This document shows, in pieces, positions 36,148-64,000 of a DNA stretch of 64,000 bases. Under the pieces are notes generated by a model, which saw only the letters and a program-made list of their open reading frames with translations, made no database searches and had not been told where the DNA came from. Made by a program: the position numbers and the translations under genes. Each line of letters starts with the position of its first letter. Within the stretch, counting starts at the first letter, position 1. Source of the DNA: Synanceia verrucosa (Eukaryota; Chordata; Actinopteri; Perciformes; Synanceiidae); contig CM056550.1 in NCBI GenBank assembly GCA_029721515.1, forward strand, positions 14,496,906-14,560,905, read 5' to 3'.

Positions 36148-38411
36148 TACACTCACAGGACACTTTATTAGGTACACCTTGCTAGTGAAGAACTGCATTC
36201 TTGGCGTCAGACTTTCAACAAGTCTGATTCTGCTCCTTGTTGACATGATTTGAGTTGCTGCCATGTGATTGGCTGATTAGCTATTTGGTTTAATTCATTA
36301 AGTGCCATTGACGTATTTCAAAGTCATTTGAAATCCGACGCTTGAGTGCCACTGGCATAATAATACAGCAACGTGGTTTTTTGGCAGCAGGTCGCCGATC
36401 ATGGTCTCCTGCAGCCTGTCAGTAATACTGGGGCTTCTGGGAGATGTAGTCAGAGCATAAAGAGACGGTATACACCACAGAGATCAAAACAGGAAGTGGA
36501 GACGATCGAGATTAGAGAGCAAAACAAACAGAATGTGGAGAAAAAGTGGTGATTTTGGTGAAAGTGTCCTCTACTCTACCTCTGATAAAACAAGAATGGA
36601 ACAAGGTAAAAACAAACATTTTTTTCATGATGAAATAGAGAGTCTCTTCTTTCATTTGAGCTATTCACTGTTTTCAGAGACATAGTACAAAATATTCTGT
36701 GGGTCTAGAAATATGACTCTGGCACTCAAAGAGTTATTGAACAGGTGTACCTAATAAAGTGGCCAGTGCATGTACATGTGCATTCCTCACATTATGACAG
36801 TATATTGAGTCCTGTATCATTAGCTTTACTGAGCTGGATGGTCTCTCTGTGTGTGTGTGTGTGCTCCCCAGGGCATGTTCAACTCAGTGCTGGAGGTCGC
36901 TAAGTTCGAAGGTGCTTCTATACGTACAGTGTCAGGGGTCAGAGGTCAGATCAAGAAGGCACTGTCGACACCAGCAGGAGCTTACAGAGCCACGTTTGAG
37001 GACCGCCTGCTGATGAGTGGTGAGCGTCTCCTTTCTGTGGTTTTGGTAATACTCACATTAGGTAAGACTAAGGTTCATAGTTTTTAACTCATAAACACAT
37101 ATTAGACTCAGAGCGAGTTTCTTGTTGTGTTTTCGTAAATGTGGTGCAGACGTGGTGTTCCTGCGCTCCTGGTATCCAGTGTCGGTTCCTCAGCTCTACA
37201 ACCCCGTCACCTCTCTGCTGCTGCCCGTCGGCCAGAAGGACAGCTGGGCAGGCATGAGGACTCTGGGTCAGCTCAAACACGACCTGGGAATCCACAACAA
37301 ACCCAACGCCGATTCTCTCTACAAGGTAGAGTCGACTCCACCTGATCTGATGGAGCAGCAAAACACACTGCGTTTAAGTTAAAGATCCATCAAGAGAAGA
37401 TCAGTTTAAGTGTTCACTGAATATATTGATAAATAATAATTCACTGGTTTACCTTCAGTAGGACAGCTATGCTCTCTTTAAAGCCACCAAACTGAAAAAC
37501 TGAGAGGTCAAATTACTGTTTTTTTCAATGAATAAAATTATTAGTTGAATAATTGATTAGTGAAACACCAACAATGTTTGTTGTGTTTTGAGTATTTGCT
37601 GTTTTCTGCCAATAAATTGAATATCTATGGGTTTGAATGTCTTCAAAAGACAGTTGAAGATGTCACAATTATCTGGTATTCAGTTAAGAATTTAAATATA
37701 TAGATTAATAATAGATACCCATAAAAATGGTCTTCAAATGACAATAATACTTTTTAGCACAAGTATTTCTGGAAAAATACTACTGGTGCTGAGGTCACTA
37801 AGGTGTCATAATCCTAATAATTAACACAACGGGGATCCTAAATCCAGACTAAATGAGTGGATATCCATCTCCTTCCCATCCAGCCGGTAGTTCGAGCCCC
37901 ACGGCGTTTCAACCGCCTCCACATCCCCAAGGAGCTGCAGAAGGCTCTGCCCTTCAAGAGCAAACCCAAACAGCAGCAGCCCAAAGGAAAGACCCCCAGA
38001 GACCTCCAGAGGCCTGCCGTGATCAGAGAGCCCCACGAGAAGAAGGTGAGCAAAGCGTCTTATGACTCGTCTGACAACATTAAAATGATAGAAATGATGG
38101 ACAGAGTGTGCAGACAACACTGCCCCCTGCAGGAGGACACTGCTCCACCTCTAAGCGTCGCTCTTCCTGTCCTGTTTCTGCAGGTGGCGGCTCTGCTCGT
38201 CGCTCTGAGCGCAGTCCACAACCACAAGAGGAAGAAAGCCCACATGGTGCAACACGCCAAACACAAGGAGTTCCTGCAGCAGAAGGAGAAACTGGAGGAG
38301 GCCAAGCTGAAGAGACAGAAGGAGGCCCGTAAAAAACTGTACCGCGTCATGGGCCAGGCAGACCAGAAGAAGCACCGGTCCAGCCTGAAGGGGGCGCCAC
38401 AGGACGACTAG
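25195..38411 (+). CDS. bms1: BMS1 ribosome biogenesis GTPase (22 coding exons)
   Basis: BMS1 is the nucleolar GTPase of the small-subunit processome. It binds the RCL1 cyclase-like factor and is needed for early pre-rRNA cleavages that make 18S rRNA. Exons are 25195-25367, 25595-25785, 26109-26188, 26615-26803, 27329-27471, 28094-28215, 28299-28492, 29062-29204, 29905-30338, 30455-30556, 30896-31050, 31130-31211, 31299-31375, 31931-32125, 32212-32400, 33650-33830, 35001-35059, 35872-35994, 36872-37019, 37150-37325, 37884-38045 and 38184-38411. All junctions are GT-AG and in phase. They sum to 3546 nt: 1181 residues plus TAG. The ATG at 25195 gives a lysine-rich start ending in NPKAFSVQSAVRMAKTFHR, as in the family. 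The protein is about 100 residues shorter than human (about 1280), mostly in the acidic middle. A possible ATTAAA poly-A signal lies at 38544. Confidence 0.96.
25595..27471 (+). other. bms1: BMS1 GTPase domain exons (2-5)
   Basis: Residues about 58-259 form the translational-GTPase-like domain. The P-loop GPPKVGKS is at residues 88-95, followed by RGPVTIVSG-like text (CGPVTIVSGKKRRLTF). LMLIDASFGFEMETFEFLN replaces the usual DxxG switch region, and the NKxD-equivalent segment reads GVLTHLDSF. This agrees with BMS1 family proteins, where the switch motifs differ from canonical GTPases. The AARP2CN-type domain begins around exons 5-6 (FYLSGMVYGEYQTQEVKNLG onward). Confidence 0.9.
27795..28010. 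mobile_element. DNA-transposon fragment in BMS1 intron 5
   Basis: The fragment starts CCACTTTATTAGGTACACC and shares AAGGTTCTACTGG and GAGATCTGGTGACTGTGGAG with the longer copy at 47165-47870. Only the 5' part is present. No coding frame is seen. Confidence 0.75.
29508..29640. mobile_element. LINE/SINE 3'-tail remnant in BMS1 intron 8
   Basis: A (TAA)n run is followed by TCAGCTTTATTTGTTCGGTA and AAATTCGTCATCTGCAG. This resembles the tail-end sequences of fish LINEs or SINEs in reverse orientation. It is too short to place in a family. Confidence 0.4.
29905..30338 (+). other. bms1: BMS1 acidic low-complexity exon 9
   Basis: This is the largest exon (434 nt, residues about 412-557). It is dominated by Asp/Glu/Ser runs: SGSSDDDDDDDDGEDSD and several EEE stretches. 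Basic patches such as KKQRVEERKEE resemble nuclear localisation signals. In the human protein the corresponding acidic region is longer. The trinucleotide GATGATGAT and GAGGAGGAG tracts in it are likely length-variable. Confidence 0.85.
31586..31627. other. Short hairpin in BMS1 intron 13
   Basis: CACAATATATGGCC is followed after 13 bases by GGCCACATATTGTG, giving a stem of about 14 bp with one mismatch. It lies in the 555-bp intron between exons 13 and 14. Function is unknown; it could be a remnant of a small inverted-repeat element. Confidence 0.6.
32661..33190. mobile_element. Fold-back element: 250-bp arms, 30-bp loop
   Basis: Bases 32661-32910 are an almost perfect reverse complement of 32941-33190, separated by a 30-base T-rich spacer. 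Only a few mismatches are seen, for example CAGGGATTTTCC against CAGGGTTTTTCC and CAGATGGAATC against CAGATCGAATC. The termini CAGGG...CCCTG are hAT-like. The bases GAATG occur immediately outside each end and may be a short target duplication, though hAT elements normally make 8 bp. The element lies in BMS1 intron 15 (32401-33649), so the pre-mRNA would form a long hairpin. There is no coding content. Confidence 0.93.
34145..34312. mobile_element. Fragment of a dispersed TIR element in BMS1 intron 16
   Basis: It contains TCTCTAATCTCGATCGTCTC, CCGTCTCTTTATGCTCTGAC and CATCTCCCAGAAGCCCCAGT. The same family is seen in reverse at 36298-36735 and forward at 53262-53710. This is a partial copy. 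Confidence 0.8.
36094..36146. repeat. (TA)n microsatellite in BMS1 intron 18
   Basis: This is a simple AT dinucleotide run of about 26 units. It directly precedes the DNA transposon that starts near 36150. Confidence 0.95.
36150..36770. mobile_element. TIR DNA transposon split by a nested element
   Basis: The left terminus reads CACTTTATTAGGTACACC (about 36161). The right terminus reads GGTGTACCTAATAAAGTG (about 36744-36761), a clear terminal inverted repeat. The interior GCTGCCATGTGATTGGCTGA also occurs in the larger copy in MTR intron 6. Another element (36298-36735) is inserted within it. No transposase frame is present, so it is non-autonomous. Confidence 0.85.
36298..36735 (-). mobile_element. 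Nested non-autonomous element (about 440 bp)
   Basis: In reverse complement this matches 53262-53710 nearly end to end. It shares GGGCTTCTGGGAGATGTAGT, CGATCGAGATTAGAGAGCAA and the TCTAGAAATATGACT segment. Its ends carry AGTGCCA inverted (AAGTGCCATTGACG and GGCACTCAAAGAGTT), suggesting short terminal inverted repeats. It sits inside the TTTATTAGGTACACC element. Confidence 0.8.
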
Positions 38412-38419
38412 CCCCTTTA

Positions 38420-39390
38420 ATCTGGACTCTGAGGAAAACCTGCAGACTGATGGAGATGCTTGATGGCATTTCATGACCGAGGCAGATTTTTATCATATTT
38501 TTCTAGTAAAGGAAAAGTTCTCTGACCTTTGGAACGTGTTTTAATTAAACATGTGTGTCTATGGAAACAAGGTTATGTCTTTGTATGTTGGCATGTTGGG
38601 GTGGCTCTCCTCTTGATGGTTGTCATGGAGATATTATGCAATGCCACTAGTCAGAGTATTCAGACAGATACTCAGGATGCTCCACGTTTGAACTCTGGGC
38701 TCCACTATCTGACCTGAGTCTGCAGATCTCGGAGTCCTACTGGGTTTATTTTCATGAGCATGTCTTTCATGTACTCTGGTCCTAAACCATTCTGAGATTT
38801 ACAGACCAGTGGCAGAACTTTAAAGTCTATTCTATAGCTTACTGGGAGCCAGTGTAAAGACTTCAGGACTGGAGTATGTGTTGTGGTCAGAACCTGTTTA
38901 ATGCTCTTCAGTCAGAAGACCATCACTATAGTCCAGTCTACTGGAGATAAGAGCACGGAGGAGCTTGAAACCTTTCACTCTGGAAATGTCCTTCAGCTGG
39001 TAGAAGGCTGTTTGAGTGATTTGATCTGATCAGAGTCTGTCAGCACACTAAGGTTTCAGGCTTGGTCTTTGGTTTTTAAAGATAGTGACTCCAGGTATTC
39101 ACTAACAGCAATCCTCTTTTCTTTACTGCCGAAAACCTCAGTTTTGTTGTGGTTTAATTGAGGGAAATTTGGTTCTTCCAGTTATTTATTTGTTCCAGAC
39201 AGAAACACAACACCTGTGTTGAACTGTAGTCATCTGGGGACACTGCTAGATATAACTGTGTGTCATCTGCATAACTATGATAGTCAACATTGAAGCTCTG
39301 CAGAAGTTGACCCAAAGGTAGCATATGTAGGCTGAACAAAAGGGGTCCAAGAACTGACCCTTGAGGGACCCCGCATGTCATAGTCATTCA
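38420..39390 (-). mobile_element. L2-type LINE fragment downstream of BMS1
   Basis: Minus-strand frame 39387-39154 encodes CGVPQGSVLGPLLFSLHMLP and then SYADDTQLYLAVSPDD, the reverse-transcriptase catalytic block of an L2-group LINE. This is a different subfamily from the copy at 8434-11103. Related degenerate sequence extends left to about 38700 (AACTTTAAAGTCTATTCTAT, GGGAGCCAGTGTAAAGACTT). The remainder, between 38420 and 38700, includes the BMS1 3' UTR. The copy is broken and 5' truncated. Confidence 0.75.
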
Positions 39391-39680
39391 ACTAGATTCA
39401 AAACTTCCAGTGGTCACAAAATAACTCATTTAACTGTTATAACTAACTGTTCTACTGAGTCTTACCCAAGTTTCCAACCTGTTCAACAGTATATTATCAG
39501 CATTCTCTTTTTCACAAGTGGCTTAATGGCTGCCACTTTCAGGGGTTTAGGAAACTCACCTGACTGAAATGAGCAGTTAATTGCTGCAGATCAGTTAGCA
39601 CAGACTTCACAATAGTTTTGAAGAAGTCAGATGGTATTTATGTCAATAGATAAGATGTCAGGTCCAGAGTGTGTGTCTTT

Positions 39681-39682
39681 TA

Positions 39683-39722
<40 letters not shown>
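39681..39722. repeat. (TG)n microsatellite
   Basis: This is a run of about 20 TG dinucleotides in the BMS1-MTR intergenic region, with no coding meaning. Confidence 0.95.
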
Positions 39723-39947
39723 CCTTTCACATGCTGTGAGAGGCCAGAAGTGTCCAGTTAAACAGAGAGTTATTTGGATGTTTTGTCCATGTTATTATCA
39801 ACATGAATGTTAAAATTCCCTGTTATGACTAAAAAGTTGTGGTTAGTACAGAGAACTGGCAGCAAAACCTTTCCATTGTGTCTTGGACGTCAATAAATAA
39901 TTGTAATAATAATCAGTATAACTATGATAAAGATTTATTTTTTGACA

Positions 39948-40480
39948 TTAGAACATACATGTTTTAACTGAAGCAATGCACAAGTCAAAACAGTGGCTCA
40001 GTTGAAAACATTTTAAAGAACTTCCAGTGTTGCAGTGCCTAATAACAAAAGGAGCCTGGTTGGACTGGTACCTGGGCCGCTGGGGCTGCTGCTGGGGAAC
40101 CTGCTTGGGTGGGAAGCTGGGCCGCTGGGGCTGCTGCTGGGGAACCTGCTTGGGCGGGAAGCTGGGCCGCTGGGGATGCTGCTGGGGAACCTGCTTGGGC
40201 GGGAAGCTGGGCCGCTGGGGATGCTGCTGGGGAACCTGCTTGGGCGGGAAGCTGGGCCGCTGGGGATGCTGCTGGGGAACCTGCTTGGGCGGGAAGCTGG
40301 GCCGCTGGGGATGCTGCGGGGCAACCAGGTGCGGCTGGAAGCTAGGCTCTGCAACCAAGGGGTTGTATGTATCTGACATTGAAGCACCACCACCAATTGG
40401 CCAAATGCTCCATGGAGATTGGTCTCCAGTGTGTGCCGACACCGACAAGCAGATAAAGATTATAAAAATGGCAGCCTTTC
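39948..40480 (-). pseudogene. Possible relic of a Pro/Gln-rich egg-envelope (ZP-type) exon
   Basis: On the minus strand an ATG near 40497 starts MSNWQER, and after a one-base shift the frame reads AAIFIIFICLSVSAHTGDQ, which looks like a signal peptide. SPWSIWPIGGG and LVAEPSFQPHLVAP follow, then about six 15-residue repeats of HPQRPSFPPKQVPQQ. After the repeats a CAG|GTACC donor-like site lies near 40069. Secreted Pro/Gln-rich repeats after a signal peptide are typical of N-terminal parts of fish zona pellucida (choriogenin-like) proteins, but no ZP domain is visible here. It could be a broken gene or a chance frame. I am unsure of the identity. Confidence 0.35.
40072..40325. repeat. 45-bp coding-type minisatellite
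   Basis: There are about six copies of a 45-bp unit containing CTGCTTGGGCGGGAAGCTGG, spaced exactly 45 bp. The first copies read GGCTGCTGC and the later ones GGATGCTGC. The minus strand encodes the 15-residue Pro/Gln repeat of the relic exon above. The + frames rich in Gly/Trp or Leu/Gly are antisense shadows. Confidence 0.92.
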
Positions 40481-41216
40481 TTGCCAGTTTGACATTTGTT
40501 CATGAAACTAAAATCTGTTGGTGCTGGTTAAGAATGGTGCTACAGCTACATTCAGTCAACCATGTTTCACTAAGATCATAGGTCAAATCCGGGAAAAAAT
40601 CAGAGAGTCGTTCGGGCTGAGTGAAAGAAGTGAGGAGCTGGAAAGGGGCTGGCAGGGTGACAGCTGGGCAGATTGGGAGTCTTGTGTTGGGGTTAGAGGT
40701 GACTCCTCCTGTTGGATCTCTGGGGTTAGACTCCATTTGTTGGGAGGGGTATGATAACGCTGAAGTCGAAGCTTCCTTCTTTGTTCTCTGTCCTTCAGAG
40801 TGCTGTCTTATCTGTTGTTCTGCACTATTTCTTCTGTCCTTGACTGAGCCTGTCAGTGATGCACACAGATGCCTGCATTCCCAAAAAATATAGGTACTGT
40901 CAGCACAGTTCACCGAATGAGCAGCACACACATCTTTTAGCCATGAACAGTCTGCTGAAACGCTCATCTCCATGTCGTCCTGTTGGCAGAGGTCCACTTA
41001 AATACACCTCAGCATTCAGACATACTGGAGTTTCTTCATTAAATTGTTGGTGCTTGGTTCTGCTTGTTGTCCGTCTTCCACATCTTTACTTGAAAAACAC
41101 TTAGTTCTTCTCTAGCAAATTCCAGGGAGGGTTACTGGCTGATTTACTGCCATTTACACAGACTTCATCCTTCTTCATGGTGGCGCTAATTAGCTGTCTG
41201 TTATCCTCTTTGTAAT

Positions 41217-41340
41217 AAGATAAGATAAGATAATCCTTTATTCGTCCCACAGATGGGGAAATTTGCATCGTTACAGCAGCAAAGTGGATAGTGCAACATT
41301 ACAAGGAGGGCATACAAAAAGGCATATAAAGAGAATAAGA
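41217..41340 (-). mobile_element. LINE/SINE 3'-end remnant
   Basis: (AAGAT)n is followed by AATCCTTTATTCGTCCCACA, GATGGGGAAATTTGC and TTACAGCAGCAAAGTGGA. This is a common fish retroposon tail in reverse orientation. No coding part remains. The AT-rich stretch from about 41340 to 41640 shows nothing recognisable. Confidence 0.6.
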
Positions 41341-41914
41341 ATAATAACAACAGTAGAAAATGACCAAGTAAAGAAAAACTATAGCATCATATGTACAACA
41401 AGGGGACAAATTGAGACAAAAATTACTGAACACAGCAGATGGAGTGGCATGATAAATATAATACAGTGAATGGTATAGTGAAGAAAGTGAAGGAAATGGA
41501 ACTGCAAAAAAGTATGATAATGACATTACACAGGATAATTTAAATATTGATTATTATATATTGATTATTAGATGATATATAGATAATAACAGATAAAAAA
41601 TGCAAAGTAAAATATCGTAAAAAAAAATGTATATGCAGTGTAATTAAATGTAGAACTTTAAATGTTACTTGGCGGAAGAGGAAGCAGAATTGCTCTTTGG
41701 ACAGTAGAGGTGGCAGAACCCTGGACTACGTCACTATGTGAACTTGCCAAAATATTTTTATTTTACTGACCTTCACGCCTTCAGTGGGGATTGGGCTATG
41801 TTTAAATATTATAAACATTTTAGCTAAATAGTCCAATACCGTTGAATATTCATTGTCAACCGAGAAAATGATTTGACTTGTGGTGAAGTTGTGTGTGAGC
41901 TCTTATTGTGAAAA

Positions 41915-41985
41915 AACTCAGGCCGGAAGTGTAGATGTTGCCGCGGGCTGTGGATCCCAGCCGGAAGGGGGCGGGCTTCTCCGGG
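41915..41985 (+). promoter_or_regulatory. Probable MTR promoter: ETS sites and GC box
   Basis: GGCCGGAAGTG at 41921 and GCCGGAAGGGGGCGGGC at 41960 combine two ETS-type GGAAG cores with an Sp1-type GC box, 120-180 bp ahead of the MTR ATG at 42103. The local base composition rises sharply in G+C and CpG compared with the AT-rich flanks. No TATA box is seen. This is a typical layout for a constitutive vertebrate promoter; activity is inferred. Confidence 0.6.
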
Positions 41986-42102
41986 TTAACGAGAGCCGGC
42001 CAGCCGGTCAGTCGGTTAGCTGTGAACAAGTTGGGAAGCAACATTTACCGCTCGGTGTTCAGACAGGTAGTAGGGCTTCTGTCAAGCCCGAGTCTTCACA
42101 GG

Positions 42103-63851
<21,749 letters not shown>

Positions 63852-64000
63852 GTATGAGCTCCCACTCAGATGTTAGCCCTGCATTTTATTGTTGTTCACA
63901 GATGTAGAGATTACAGACATCTGTAATAAATTAGCAAGAAACATCTGTTTCAAATATAAGTCAGCACTGTAGTTCAATATGTAACTTGGCTCATATTTAA

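Overview
This is a stretch of animal nuclear DNA, almost certainly from a ray-finned (teleost-like) fish. The evidence is two multi-exon genes with GT-AG introns whose products read closest to vertebrate proteins, L2-type and Tx1-type non-LTR retrotransposons of the sort common in fish, tRNA-derived SINEs, several fold-back or TIR-bearing DNA elements, and an unusually heavy load of minisatellites and microsatellites. There are no prokaryotic operons, no CRISPR arrays and no RNA genes I can support.

Layout. 1-8430 is non-coding: a degraded LINE piece (about 1330-1800), a 3.9-kb array of a 21-bp minisatellite (2281-6145) and a hAT-like element (7354-7812). 8434-11103 is a 5'-truncated, minus-strand L2-type LINE with a 44-bp minisatellite in its 3' region. 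It abuts a 2.1-kb T-rich 27-bp minisatellite (11109-13240). 13241-16045 holds little. 16046-24044 is a (GATA)n microsatellite split by a nearly complete minus-strand Tx1-like LINE of about 7 kb. ORF1 of that LINE carries an 11-residue VNTR, and its ORF2 endonuclease is interrupted by a SINE.

25195-38411 is a complete BMS1 gene (22 coding exons, 1181 codons, ribosome-biogenesis GTPase). 38420-42100 holds LINE debris and a possible relic of a proline/glutamine-rich egg-envelope type exon. 42103 to the window edge is MTR, cobalamin-dependent methionine synthase: 28 exons covering residues 1-1002, with the reactivation-domain exons beyond the window. For both genes I derived exon boundaries by hand; all phases join, and the BMS1 total is divisible by three. 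In MTR the three zinc-ligand cysteines and the cobalamin-ligand histidine fall at the same residue numbers as in the human protein (260, 323, 324 and 785).

The two genes are both housekeeping genes on the + strand, each with ETS-type GGAAG promoter motifs upstream, but they act in unrelated pathways (40S ribosome assembly; one-carbon and methionine metabolism).

The most striking feature is in MTR. Four introns carry arrays whose units look like splice sites. Intron 8 is filled by 22 tandem copies of the exon 9 acceptor plus the first 12 bases of exon 9. Intron 18 begins with about 35 tandem CAG|GTAAC donor look-alikes directly behind the true donor. Intron 1 has about 76 copies of a 31-bp unit that usually ends in TTTACAG. 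Intron 17 has a pyrimidine-rich array running right into the exon 18 acceptor. Also notable are the Tx1-like LINE set cleanly inside (GATA)n, and a near-perfect 250-bp-arm hairpin in BMS1 intron 15.
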